From: Cephalotus follicularis
Lineage: Eukaryota > Streptophyta > Magnoliopsida > Oxalidales > Cephalotaceae
Direction of reading: 5' to 3'
Length of the DNA: 64,000 nucleotides
NCBI GenBank assembly: GCA_001972305.1
Contig: BDDD01000048.1
Span: forward strand, 251,437-315,436
The notes beneath the pieces are model-generated. The model worked only from the letters and a program-made list of their open reading frames with translations. It was not told the DNA's origin and did not search any database. Positions 23,091 to 35,201 of this stretch are shown in pieces. Position numbers and translations under genes: made by a program. Every line of letters starts with the position of its first letter. The stretch's first letter is position 1.

Positions 23091-23123
23091 CGGGAAACCT
23101 GGAACGGCTAGTTCAACCACTTA

Positions 23124-23377
23124 AAACGTCGATGCCATTACTGGAAGGACGATGTCTTCTTTGTAGTTAATCCTGTACTAAAGACGTCGATGTTGTTTTG
23201 AAGGAGTCGACTTCTTTCGTACGGACGTCGATGGTTTTCCTTGATAGTCGACTTCTTTTTCTGCAGATGGGTTTTAGGCTTTGATATTCAACTTGTAATT
23301 CCTTGCACATCAAGTAAATTAGTTAAATGCAAATATGTTATCATCAAAACAAGGATTGAGACTAAATCGTCAACAAT
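23124..23377 (-). repeat. Inverted repeat, right arm (254 bp)
   Basis: Near-exact reverse complement of 22480-22733. The outer two bases (AT) flank the LTR start in both arms by chance or by origin. Confidence 0.93.
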
Positions 23378-23769
23378 CTCCCCCTTTTTGATGATGACAA
23401 AAATTTGCTCAAAAGGCATAGATTGTAAGTAATACCAATTGAAGGAAATTTAAGTGAATGTCAAAAGAGATGCAATATCAGTAAGGTTACATGTTAAGTG
23501 ATGTACAAATGCAAAGGTATTAAAAACGATCGTGATAACGAGAATATGATATTTTGAAATTGGTGTTTCAAAGTTGTAAGCATATGTGATCCTGTGAAGT
23601 TATTGAGTAATAATGTTAGGTTTTAAATCTAAGTCTAGATTAAATGATATGAAATGAATCGTTAAATGGTTAAACGATTTTACGGTCACAGGTCACACCC
23701 ATGTAACTCACCGATCTACGGAGCTCGCTCTGAGCATAAAGAGAACTCGGGTCAGGGGCGCTACAGTAA

Positions 23770-23781
23770 TGGTATCAGAGA
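23770..23781 (+). other. Element C primer binding site (tRNA-iMet)
   Basis: TGGTATCAGAGA begins 5 bases inside the end of the 5' LTR (GCTACA at 23765) and is complementary to initiator methionine tRNA. Confidence 0.9.
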
Positions 23782-24321
23782 ATTGATTTTGTTATAATTG
23801 AGTATATAAGATGTGTGGAAATATTTTCTGATCTGATTTCTTTTCATGTCATTAAAGATTGAGTCAGATCATTTGGAGACTAGTACATGATTCAATAGTA
23901 GGGATCAGAAACTTCACAAAGAGAAAGAAATTTTAAGAAGGATCATAGCGAAGAATTGAGACGAATTGTATATTCGCTTATAGAAGAAGTGTATAGATAG
24001 AAATTAGCAAGAAAGGGTGAATGCTTTAGAGAAGCTAAGTGAATGTTCTTTGGAGGTTTATATGGGAATGAGTGGAATAGTTATACGAGAAGTTAGAGTA
24101 AACTTGCTAATGATGTTAAGGCATATCTGAGAAGAGATACTCAATGATGACGAGTCTAGCAATGAAGACTAGAATGGTTATGAAGAATCTTTATGCAAGA
24201 AATGAATAGTGAATGTAAGATATGTGCAAAGAGGTGTAGATGTTAGTTCCTTGTAAGGTCTTGAATAGGATCGTCTAAGGTTAAGGCCTAACTCGTAAGT
24301 TAAAGAGATGACTGACATAAG

Positions 24322-24819
24322 ATGAAGTCACGGTCAAAGAAGGAACGTACCGGTGAACTAAGAAGAACCGTTTTCAAAACAATGTCTAAAAACCTTTTCA
24401 GAGTGACAGATCCTATGGAGACCGAAGTATGGATCCAAGGAAAGGAAGAGATCCTCAGAGCCTTGGATTGCGTGGATTGTCAGAAGGAAGATTTTTCGTT
24501 TGCCAAGATAGAAGGAGAAGCATATCGATGGTGGGACATGATCGAGATGACGAATACACGTCGGGAGTTATAAGCGATGACGTGGGAAAAGTTTAAGGAA
24601 ATATTTATGGACAAATATTTTCCTCAGCCGATGAAGGATAAGATGGAAGGGGACTTTCTTCGATATGAAGATGGTAAGTCCAAATCGATAGCTCTGTACG
24701 AGGTGAAGTTTGTGAGGTTGTCTCGATATGCGGCTCACATAGTGTCAATGGAGCAAATAAGAGCGAATAAGTTTCGCAAGGGTTTGGACCCCAACGTTCA
24801 AAGGTTGTTGATAGCATAG
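24322..24819 (+). pseudogene. Element C gag remnant
   Basis: Two adjacent ORFs (24322-24573 and 24577-24819) form one capsid domain broken by a TAA: EGEAYRWWDMIEMT, then TWEKFKEIFMDKYFPQPMK and YEVKFVRLSRYAAHIV. This is the Retrotrans_gag pattern of Gypsy elements. No zinc knuckle is preserved before 25209. Confidence 0.8.
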
Positions 24820-25208
24820 GATTCGCAAACCTACGAAGCGGTGTTGATGGATGCAATAATCTGAAATACCAGCAAAAGCGAAAGGACCAAGGACAAGGAA
24901 AGAGAAAGGTAGGTGAATCCTCTAGCTACAGTAGCAAGAAAGAAAGGATGGAACTCAACAACCTAGAGCATCAGTTAGAACATACGTCATGACAGCTGAG
25001 GATGTGGAAGATTCTAATGACGTTGTGATAGGCAAGGATTGAATTTCGGTGAATCATGCAAGTGTCGATTGGTATAAGGAAGAAGGATAAGTCTCGATAA
25101 CCAATTAATCGGAGTTTCGTTACTAGAGCATAAAAGTCCCTACGTTTCATATCAACAATCCAAGCTGGACGATTGTTGAAAAGCGGCTAGGAAGGTTACC
25201 TTGCTTAA

Positions 25209-26335
25209 GTGGTGAACACTAAGGAAGAAAGGATGAAGATGGAAGATGTTCACGTGGTTAAGGATTTTATGGATTTGTTTCCCGAAGATATATCGGGCAT
25301 ACCACTTGATCAAGAGATAGAGTTTGCAATGGACTTAGTACCCGGAATGACTCCAGTTTCAAGGAGCCCTTATCGTATGATGTCGACTGAGTCGAAAGGA
25401 TGAAAGAATCAGTTGCAAGAGCTTTTTGAATAAAGGATTTGTCCAACATAGTGGGATGCACCGGTGTGGTGTGTAAGGAAGAAAGATGAAACAATGAGAC
25501 TCTATATCCGTTGTCAAGGATCGGTGATCTGTTTGATCAGTTTCATAAGGCTCGATATTTCTTAAGGTTCGACCTTGGATCAGGTTATCATCAAGTAAAG
25601 GTCAAGAAGTGGGATGTACCAAAAACTGCTTTTGGGACAAGATATGGACACGTTTAGTTTTGGTAATGTCATTTGGATTGACAAATGCTCCAACTGTTTT
25701 TATGGACTCGATGAAGAGAGTATTTAGCATATTGTTGGACTAGTTCGAAGTAGTTTTTAGTGACGGTATTTTGGTATACTCCAAAAGTCAATGGAGCATA
25801 AAGAGCATTTGACTAATGTGCAGTAAACATTGAGGAGGGAACAATTGTATACTAAGTTCAGTAAGTGCCAATTTTGGATGAAGGAAGTATCCTTCTTGGG
25901 CCATGAAATTCAAATGAAGGTATTTTAATGGTCCTTGATAAGACTATGACAATAAAAGAATGGTAAAGACCAATGCTGGAAGCAGAAATATGAAGTTTTC
26001 TTGGATTGATAAGCTACTACCGAAGGTTAGTTGAAAGTTTCTCTCACATTGCGAAACCTCTTACAAGGGTGACACGAAAGAATGTTAAGTTTGAATGGTC
26101 TGATCAATGCGAACAGAGTTTCTTCGAGTCTTAAGGATTATGAGTATACCATCTAGGAAAAGAGAACGTCTTGGCGGATGTTTTGATCCACAGGAGCATA
26201 AAAGTTTTGACAACGATGAGTTCCACACAAGAGGAGTTATCAAGGTATTTCAAAAGGTTGAGTTTGGAACTTAAAAGGCAAAGAGAAGAAGATTAATTAT
26301 GTCAAGTCATATCTCAACCATCTTTAGTGAAAAGA
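25209..26335 (+). pseudogene. Element C RT and RNase H remnant
   Basis: The readable part (25209-25403) is the segment before RT (DLFPEDISGIPLDQEIEF...). RT blocks then appear in several frames: DLFDQFHKARYF, GSGYHQVKV and FGLTNAP. At the active site the usual IDD box reads SDG. Near 26130 come traces of an RNase H tail (LKDYEYTI). Many stops show long inactivity. Confidence 0.78.
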
Positions 26336-26494
26336 ATTAACCTGTCCCAAGTTGATGATTCGGATGCTTAAAGAAGGTAGCAGACGAAGAAGTTGAATGT
26401 TTATATATTGGGAGAAAGCAAAGAGAAAGGAAAGTGTTGGGAACAGAAAAGGTACAAATCATAATTAGGAAAGTAAAGAAGCATCTTCTAGCAG
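26336..26494. other. Element C internal remnant before J
   Basis: Short decayed pol sequence with no readable domain. It ends in AGCAG (26490-26494), the left target duplication of J. Most of C's integrase is missing between here and 34716. Confidence 0.5.
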
Positions 26495-29400
26495 TGTAAT
26501 ATCCCGTTTTTCCGTATAGAATTTTCGGGCTTTCGATCTGTTTCGTGTGGGATGTCGATTTTTTTTCGGTTTGTTGACTGCCCATTTTTCGGTTTGTTTT
26601 GCTTTTGGTTAGGCTAATCGGGTTTTGGCCTTAGCCTAGTAGGTTTTGATATTAAGTCTATGAATAAAAATAATAATAATAATTTTGGCTTTTTATGTAT
26701 TTGCTAAAAACCATTTTCTGTATTTTTAATAATCAAAAACCCTAATTTTATGTTAAAAATTATTTTCTCTCCCTTTCTCTCTCCCACTCTCTTTCTCTCC
26801 CGCCACCATCACCCTCTCTCCCATTTCACCCATTGTCACCGGCGTCAGTGCCGATATGGCACCGACGAAGGCAACGGTCGAACCCCCGCAACCTCCTGAG
26901 TCCATCGGACCCAACCCCTGCACCGACCAACGTCTCCATCGGCGTGTGCGACGTCTTCTCTCTCCCGTATCTATTTGGAGTTGATTCTCCTGCTCCAGCG
27001 ATCGTCAAGAAAAGACAATCACATATTCGGTATCCTGGTGTCGAGAGGAAGCGAACCCGACCAGCCCCGACCCTTGGCGATGCCGGAAAAGCAGATCGAC
27101 GCAAAGTCCAAACGCGGTCAAATGTCTTCGCTCCGGCCAAACGCAGCAGTTTCATGGCAAACGCGCCCTGGATATGTGATCCCCGGCCTCAAACGCTCCA
27201 GATCGGCCCCTTTTGGTGTCTGACCGGCGACGTGTGACAGACACGCGCCGGACAGCGGCGGCGCATTAGTCCACGAGCCGTCGACCCTCCGGCGAGAATT
27301 TTTGGACAGTTTCTGACTCCACTCTTCGCATAGGTGTGATCCGTTCCAGTTCCGCGATGTGATTATGGCTTTGTGCTCCGTTCTGACTAATTTCGGTAAA
27401 CTCTGAACCCTATTCCGTTAAATTCTGTTTTTGGTTGAATTATGTATTTATGTAATTGTTTTCCGATATTATGAGCTGAACTAGTATTATGATTCGCAAT
27501 TGGACAACTGGACTTAGCAAACCTATTGTTATCCTATATGGTCATGATTAGTGTACAATGACCCATGAATTGAGGTCTGATTTTATTTCAAGTCCTTATG
27601 AGAACGATTTTATTTTTGTTAGATATTTGCAACAACCGATGAGTGGTCTAGGGAAGTCTCGATGCATATTCTTGAGGTTGTTTTGGTGATCGCATGAGGT
27701 ACGGATAACTCTTTCTTTGATACCCTCCTACTGGTTTGTTAAGGAATAAATTTCAGCTTTATCTTTCGTTATTCTACGGATTCTCTTTGCTTTGGATTTC
27801 TCTGTCGGTTTTGTTTAAATGAATTCGGTTTTATTTTTTGTACGGATGTTTCGTTCCTTGATATCTCCTTCGGTATTGTTGGGATAAATTCGGTTTTGTT
27901 TTAGTAAATGAAGTACGGATGTCCTTCTTTCTTGGCTATCCTTCTGATTTTATTTGAGATAATTTCAGATTCTGTATTTGGTTTGGATTCCCTTTCTAGG
28001 TTATCATCGATCGGTTTTTGATTGAATAAAACACGTTTTATTGCCTAATGGATATGTACGGATGCTTTCGTTCTTTGGCTATCTTTCTGATTTGATCGTA
28101 ATAAATTTAGTTTCTGTCTTGGAAGTACGGATACTTCGTTCCTTGATACACTCTTATGGTTTTATCAATATAAATCAGTTTTGCTTTACGTTATGCTTCT
28201 TCTTTTATGAAATTGATAATGTTTTATGGTTTTGACACGTTTCGAAAATAAAGTTGGTTTGACATTTTAAATGATTCTGACTTTATGCATATGATATGAA
28301 ATGATACGATATGTTATGAAATGTATGTTATGATACCGTTGTGAGCGGTATTCCGATATGTTTTGTGAAAGCATATTTTATGTGATTTTAAATTGATTTT
28401 GAAAAATCAATATTTTTGAAATGAATACTGAGTATTGTACCCACCTATGGGGCGTACCATAGGCACGTCGTGGGCCTGGCACGGGGACGTGACACTTCTG
28501 TAGCGGTGTGATTAGTCTACGGCGTCTCTGAGTGTATGAATAAATCCCATGAGGTGGATTTATGGATCCGCTATGTATGATAGAGGCGTATCAATCGATT
28601 CTAGTTTATGTTATGTGATCTGAGGTGTGATCAGATATGTGATCCGAGGTGTGATCGGATATGTGTTATGTGAGAATTGACTGTGTAGTGTCGTACACTT
28701 CAATTCTAGTGGGCATGTGGAATTAGCTACTCCCTTGCCAAATTTATGTTATGTGATATGTTATGTGGCTCAGTATGGAACTTATGTTTTGAAAGATTTG
28801 TCATACGTTTTGAAAGTTATAGATTTGGTTTTTATGCAAAGTTCATATGTGACTTCAAAGAATGTTTAAACTAATTTATTGCTTAAGATTTTTGTTTTGA
28901 GTTAACTTTGAAATCTTACTGCTTTTAAATTATCGTTATCATTTACGTATTATTTTGTTTTGTTCCATAATCTGTTTGTTTCGTACTGTTCAGAAACTGC
29001 TTTCTTTTGTTCCGTAAATTGTTCTACTCTATTTCGTAGAGTGTTTTGTTTCGTGAATTGTTTTGTATCGTATCATGTTTGTTTCAGACACTGTATTGAG
29101 CATGATATTGTTTTGTTTCGGATACTGTTTCATTTTGGTAAACTGCTTTGTTTTGGATACAGTTTTGTTTCGTTCTGTTATGATTCGTAACTAATCTGTT
29201 ATGATTTTTAACTATTCTGTTTTGTTTCGTAACTGTTCTGTTTTGATTCGTATCTGTTTTGATTCGTAATTGATTTGTTTCATAAACTGTTCGTAAACTA
29301 TTTTATGATTCTATATTCGTACTGAGTTTTGCTCAGCCGCGTTTTTGTTTTCCATGCGGCAGGTTTTCAGGGACAGCATGGGCAAGTATGATGAGAGTTA

Positions 29401-29671
29401 CCCTATCTCAGAGGATCATCTAGGAGTTCGATCCGGTTATGTTTTTAGTAGTGTTATGGTCGTGTATAGGTCAGTTATCTAAACAGTATTGTGATTTTTG
29501 ATTGATGACAAAGTTTTCAGATTATGTTTCAGATTCAGTTTATGTTCCAAGATGATACATGTTTTCAGATTTTTAGAACCACCACGTATTGATTAAGATT
29601 AAGATCTTTGATATGTTTTAGTTCAGTTTTGTGTGACACATCGATCCCGGTTCCGAATCGATGGTGTTACA
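26495..29671 (+). repeat. Element J 5' LTR
   Basis: 3177 bp. It includes a GC-rich block (about 26830-27300), a block shared with B (about 28400-28740), degenerate TTTCGTAACTGTT-like repeats (about 28950-29300) and a second block shared with B (about 29320-29400). Confidence 0.92.
26830..27300. other. GC-rich block in element J LTR
   Basis: Markedly richer in CpG than its surroundings and open for 109-134 codons on both strands. The copy in the other LTR (about 31860-32330) opens in a shifted frame, so protein coding is not supported. It may be a CpG-rich promoter or leader region of the LTR, or captured genomic sequence. Confidence 0.5.
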
Positions 29672-31519
29672 GTTATGGTGTCAGAGAATAGGTTTTTCTT
29701 TCCTTAGAAGACCTATCTAGGTTTGACCTGTGAGATGGGTAGACATTTGGGTTAGGACTATTCCTTAAGAGTCGTTTCGATATGTCCTTTGTATTCCAGT
29801 TTTATGTCTCTCTTTGTTTTACTCCATTCCGGTTTTGTTTCTTTGATGACACGAAGAGTCGGACGACTAAGGAATGTTAATCCGGAAGCTGAGTCAGCTG
29901 TTTCACAAGAGGATGCACGGTATAAGCCAACTGTATAGCGATTAAAAGACCGACTAAATAAGCCGTAATTCTAAGCGATTGATCGAATGGGCCGAAAGGC
30001 ATAAGTGTTGTCTGAATAGCTTCCGTATCGAATAGTGATTGATCGAGATAGAATATGAAGGGTCTTTGTGAATGGATGGTGTATGGATGGCTAGTGTATC
30101 GTTATCGATCGCATAGTATTGTTAAGGACCGTTATTGAATAGATCGTGATCGTAAGGACGATTGTTGAACGGATAGTTATCGTGTGACCCGTTATAGAAT
30201 GGTAAGTGATCGAATGGATCGTTAATGGATCGTTATTGCTCAGACAGTGATCGAATGGGTCGTTATTGAACGGTTAGTGATCGGATGGACTGTTATTGAA
30301 TGGGTGGGCATTGCATGGATGCCCAAAATAGTTTGTGAATGAACCGATGTGACAGTTAACTATTTATATGCTGGTATGGGACAATATCTGTATTTAGTCA
30401 ACCCCTCGATGTCAACTACATATGGAGTTTATCTCTAGATTCCTAGTGGAGTGCTATATGGCTGTGAATCACAAACGGGTATGGATTGTAAGTGGATATG
30501 GACTGTAAACGGATATGAAATGTAGTAGATATAGCATGGTCATGGATTGATATGGATAAAAGGCTTTGGATGATGACATATGGTGGAGTTACTAATGACA
30601 GGTTGTGTTATGACTTATATGGATATGATATGGCATTGTTCACATCTTTTATGCTAGGTATGCATCTCATATGATCAATATTATATATATCTGCTACACC
30701 TCTGCACACATTCACTGCTTATGATCATGGATATGGATTTGTTTATATGGGTTGTGAAGAGTACCTTTTGTTTATAAACTAAACTGTATAGATTTATAAG
30801 ATTTGTTATGTATAAGAGATAACTAAAGAGATATGTTTATTCAGTTATCGACCTGCGGACATGTGGCAGTGCTTATGATATGTGTGTTGATGTATTGGAT
30901 ATGCATGAGTTCATACTTGAGATTGGAATGATGATTCAGATTTAAATTTTGGTTTACTGAGGGCTGAGCCTACTTATAACTGATTGTTCCTCCTTCGGGA
31001 GTGTGGATATAAATTGTGTTTTCTTTACAGGGGTCATATGTCCGATAAACGAATACTACATGCCCAATTTTCGGTAGATTATAAGAGTTAGAATGTACTC
31101 AATTGATTATTTCTTTGACATGATTATCTTTTGGATGCTTATGATATTATTGGATATGATCAAGCTCATCTTTTAGAGTATTAAAAGGATTGTCTTTCGC
31201 GTGCAAAAAGTATATTTGATTTAGTTGTGATGTAGTCTGGTGAACCCCAGCATATAGATTGTGATGAGATATGAGACTTGATCTCCAAACATATAAACTG
31301 TGGTTTATCAGGTGGCATGGAGTCCGATAAACGAATACATCATGCCCGATTTTTGGGAAATCCTAAGGGTATGGTTGTAATGGTTATCCATACTTCTTTT
31401 ACATATGGTTTGAGGTTTTCGCTAATACGATATGGTGTGTGCCGTAGGGATAATCTGTTTGTTTCAGGTTAGTAGGGGTTATAGATTTCGGGATGAAATC
31501 TTTTTAAGGAGGGTGGAAA
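29672..31519 (+). other. Element J internal region, essentially non-coding
   Basis: Begins with a primer-site variant TGGTGTCAGAGA (29676-29687). An ATG at 29845 opens 30 codons (MTRRVGRLRNVNPEAESAVS...), then a TAG at 29935. After that come degenerate repeats (30030-30330) and long AT-rich sequence. A segment with GTCCGATAAACGAATAC occurs twice (about 31038 and 31322). It ends in a purine tract (TAAGGAGGGTGGAAA, 31505-31519). There are no pol motifs. Confidence 0.8.
30030..30330. repeat. Degenerate repeats in element J interior
   Basis: Repeated words such as GATCGTTATTGAATGG and AGTGATCGAATGG recur every 20-30 bp with irregular spacing. I see no coding signal. It sits where gag would be in B. 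Confidence 0.65.
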
Positions 31520-34500
31520 TGTAATATCCCATTTTTCGGTATAGAATTTTTGGGCTTTCGATCTGTTTCGTGTGGGCTGTCGATTTTTTTTCAGTTTGTT
31601 GACTGCCCATTTTTCGGTTTGTTTTGCTTTTGGTTAGGCTAATCGGGTTTTGGCCTTAGCCTAGCGGGTTTTGATATTAAGTCTATGAATAAAAAAAATA
31701 ATAATAATTTTGGCTTTTTATGTATTTGTTAAAAACCATTTTCTGCATTTTTAATAATCAAAAACCCTAATTTTATGTTAAAATTTGTTTTCTCTCCCTT
31801 TCTCTCTCCCACTCTCTTTCTCTCCCGCCACCATCACCCTCTCTCCCATTCTCTCTCCCCTTTCACCCGCTGTCACCGGCGTCAGTGCTGATATGGCACC
31901 GGCGAAGGCACCGATCGAACCCCCGCAACCTCCTGAGTCCACCGGACCCAACCCATGCACCGGCCAACGTCTCCATCGACGTGCGCGACGTCTTCTCTCT
32001 CCCGCATCTGTTTGGCATCGATTCTCCCGCTCCGGTGATCGTCAAGACAAGACAATCACATATTCGGCATCCTGGCATCGAGAGGAAGCGAACCCGACCA
32101 GCCACGACCCTTGGCGACACCGGAAAAGAAGATCGGTGAAAAGTCCAACCGCGGTCAAATGTCTTTGTTCAGGCCAAACGCGACAGTTTCATGGCAAACG
32201 CGCCCTGGATATGTGATCCCCGGCCTCAAACGCTCCAGATCGGCCCCTTTTGGTGTCTGATCGGTGATGCGTGACAGACACGCGCCGGCCAGCGGCGGCG
32301 CATGAGGCCACGCGCCGGTGACCCTCTGGCAAGAATTTTTGGACAGTTTCTGACTCCACTCTTCGCATAGGTGTGATCCGTTCCAGTTCCGCGATGTGAT
32401 TATGGCTCTGTGCTCCTTTCTGACTAATTTCGGTAAACTCTGAACCCTACTCCGTTAAATTCTGTTTTTGGTTGAATTATGTATTTATGTAATCGTTTTA
32501 CGATATTATGAGCTGAACTAGTATTATGATTCGGAATTGGACAACTTGGACTTAGCAAACCTATTGTTATCCTATATGGTCATGATTAGTGTACAATGAC
32601 CCATGAATTGAGGTCTGATTTTATTTCAAGTCCTTATGAGAACGATTTTATTTCTGTTAGATATTTGCAACAACCGATGAGTGGTCTAGGGAAGTCTCGA
32701 TGCATATTCTTGAGGTTGTTTAGCGTGATCGCATGAGGTATGGATAACACTTTCTTTGATACCCTCCTACTGGTTTGTTAAGGAATAAATTTCAGCTTTA
32801 TCTTTCGTTATTGTACGAATTTTCTTTGCTTTGGATTTTCTCTGTCGGATTTGTTTAAATGTATTCGGTTTTTTTTTTGTACGGATGTTTCGTTCCTTGA
32901 TATCTCCTTCGGTATTGTTGGGATAAATTCGGTTTTGTTTTAGTAAATGAAGTACGGATGTCCTTCTTTCTTGGCTATCCTTCTGATTTTATTTCAGATA
33001 ATTTCAGATTCTGTATTTGGTATGGATTCCCTTTCTTGGTTATCATCGATCTGTTTTTGATTGAATAAAACTCGTTTTATTGCCTAAAGGATATGTACGG
33101 ATGCTTTCGTTCTTTGGCTATCTTTCTGATTTGATCGTAATAAATTCAGTTTCTGTCTTGGAAGTACGGATACTTCGTTCCTTGATACACTCTTACGGTT
33201 TTATGAAAATAAATTAGTTTTGCTTTACGTTATGCTTCTTCGTTTATGAAATTGATAATATTTTATGGTTTTGACACGTTTCGAAAATAAAGTTGGTTTG
33301 ACATTTTAAATGATTCCGACTTTATGCATATGATATGAAATGATACGATATGCTATGAAATGTATGTTATGATACCGTTGTGAGCGATTTTCTAATATGT
33401 TTTGTGAAAGCATATTTTAGGTGATTTTAAATTGATTTTGATAAATCAATATTTTTGAAATGAATACTGAGTATTGTACCCACCTATGGGGCGTACCATA
33501 GGCACCTCGTGGGCCTGACACGGGGACGTGACACTTCCGTAGCGGTGTGATTAGTCTACGGCGTCTCTGAGTGTATGAATAAATCCCATGAGGTGGATTT
33601 ATGGATCCGCTATGTATGATAGAGGCGTATCAATCGATTCTAGTTTATGTTATGTGTTCTGAGGTATGATCAGATATGTGATCCGAGGTGTGATCGGATA
33701 TGTGTTATGTGAGAATTGACTGTGTAGTGCCGTACACTTCAATTCTAGTGGGCATGTGGAATTAGCTACTCCCTTGCCAAATTTATGTTATGTGGCTCAG
33801 TATGGAACTTATGTTTTGAAAGATTTGTCATACGTTTTGAAAGTTATAGATTTGGTTTTTAGGAAAAGTTCATATGTGACTTCAAAGAATGTTTAAGCTA
33901 ATTTATTACTTAAGATTTCTGTTTTGAGTTAACTTTGAAATCTTACTGCTTTTAAATTATTGTTATCGTTTACTGTTTATTTTGTTTTGTTCCATAATCT
34001 GTTTGTTTCGTACTGTTCAGAAACTGCTTTCTTTTGTTCCGTAAATTGTTCTATTCTGTTTCGTAGAGTGTTTTGTTTCGTGAATTGTTTTGTATCGTAC
34101 CGTGTTTGTTTCAGACACTGTATTGAGCATGATATTGTTTTGTTTCGGATACTGTTTCCTTTCGGTAAACTGCTTTGTTTCGGATACAGTTTTGTTTCGT
34201 TTTGTTATGATTCGTAACTGTTCTGTTTTGTTTCGTAACTGTTCTGTTTTGATTCGTATCTGTTTTGATTCGTAATTATGTTGTTTCGTAATTGATGTGT
34301 TTCATAAACTGTTCCTAAACTGTTTTATGATTCTACATCCGTACTGAGGTTTGCTCAGCCGCGTTTTTGTTTTCCATGCAGCAGGTTTTCAGGGACAGCA
34401 TGGGCAAGTGTGATGAGAGTTACCCTATGTCAGAGGATCATCTAGGAGTTCGATCCGGTTATGTTCTTAGTAGTGTTATGGTCGTGTATAGGCCAGTTAT

Positions 34501-34710
34501 CTAAACAGTATTGTGATTTTTGATTGATGACAAAGTTTTCAGATTATGTTTCAGATTCAGTTTATGTTCCAACATGATACATGTTTTCAGATTTTTAGAA
34601 CCACCACGTATTGATTAAGATTAAGATCTTTGATATGTTTTAGTTTAGTTTTGTGTGACACATCGATCCCGAATCGGGAGTGATCCCGGTTCCGAATCGG
34701 GGGTGTTACA
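31520..34710 (+). repeat. Element J 3' LTR
   Basis: 3191 bp, colinear with the 5' LTR. The two look about 95% alike by eye. The last 40 bp carry a short local duplication around ATCCCGGTTCCGAATCGG that the 5' LTR lacks. Confidence 0.92.
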
Positions 34711-34715
34711 AGCAG

Positions 34716-35150
34716 CCTAAAGTGAATAAAAGAGTTATGCGGATAAGAGATGAAAAGAGTTACAATTAGAAGCAAGAGATCTTGTTTTTCTTAAAGGTAT
34801 TGCATTGGAAAGGAGTAAAGAGATTTGACAAAAAGGGAAAGCTTAATCCGTAATACATAGGACCATTGGAGATTTTGGAAAGAATCGGAAAGGTTGTATA
34901 TAGGCTCGTATTACTACCAAGTCTCTCTCGCGTCCATGATGTGTTTCATATAGCCAGTCCCTATCATGTTATGAGAGCTGAAATAGTACAAGTACATGAG
35001 AAGTGGTCATACAATGAGCAACCGGTGAGAGTTTTGGATTAAAAGAACAAGTTTTACGGACCACAACTTTTCTGTTTGGAAAAGTGTTATGGAGAAATAA
35101 TGAAGTCTACGAAGCCACATGGAAATTGGAGGAAGTAATGAGACATGAAT
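34716..35150 (+). pseudogene. Element C integrase C-terminus
   Basis: The frame reads DLVFLKVLHWKGVKRFDKKGKL, then YIGPLEILERIGKVVYRLVL (GPF/Y motif) and LSRVHDVFHI, characteristic of the end of Gypsy integrase. Stops interrupt it. The catalytic core that should precede it is deleted or lost at the J insertion. Confidence 0.8.
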
Positions 35151-35201
35151 ACCCTTGTCTTTTGAGAATAGTGTATAACAAATTTTGAGGACAAAATTTT
35201 T

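Larger units (their letters stand above)
22482..23480. mobile_element. Head-to-head Sirevirus-like LTR foldback
   Basis: From 22482 the plus strand reads TGTTGACGATTTAGTCTC, a start similar to LTRs L and D. From 23375 leftwards the minus strand reads the same. To the right of 23375 the minus-strand order is a purine tract (AAAAAGGGGGAGAT) then the LTR, the layout just upstream of a 3' LTR. So a plus-oriented LTR start (22482-23123) faces a minus-oriented one (23124-23375) with about 105 bp of internal sequence (23376-23480). It lies in C's 5' LTR and replaces native sequence there. Confidence 0.88.
21228..23765 (+). repeat. Element C 5' LTR, altered
   Basis: 21228-22483 aligns with 35217-36479 of the 3' LTR and 23481-23765 aligns with 39878-40162. 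The middle differs: 22484-23480 is Sirevirus-like foldback sequence, while the 3' LTR has about 1.3 kb of native LTR there (K excluded). So the insertion came with a deletion. Near its start is a GC-rich, partly palindromic block (about 21325-21430), and the array of TCGACGCTT words follows at 21491-21690. Confidence 0.9.
26495..34710 (+). mobile_element. Element J: non-autonomous LTR element (LARD-like) related to B
   Basis: J starts TGTAATATCCCG at 26495, ends GTTACA at 34710 and is flanked by AGCAG (26490-26494 and 34711-34715). It has two LTRs over 3 kb (26495-29671 and 31520-34710) around only 1.85 kb of internal DNA. The internal region opens like B (GAAGACCTATCTAGGTTTG versus GAAGACCTGTCTAGGTTTG). 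It then keeps only a 30-codon gag start before non-coding sequence. Long LTRs plus a non-coding interior fit a large retrotransposon derivative that depends on a helper, perhaps a B relative. Confidence 0.9.

Noticed and set aside
26826-27237. 109- and 134-codon ORFs in the J LTR as a captured gene
   Set aside because: Open on both strands in GC-rich DNA, and the second LTR copy opens in another frame. Not enough for coding; kept only as a GC-rich block.
28950-29300. TTTCGTAACTGTT-like repeats in J LTRs as another 21-bp phased array
   Set aside because: Spacing varies from about 17 to 22 bp and there is no TCGAC core. I treat it as a separate degenerate repeat.
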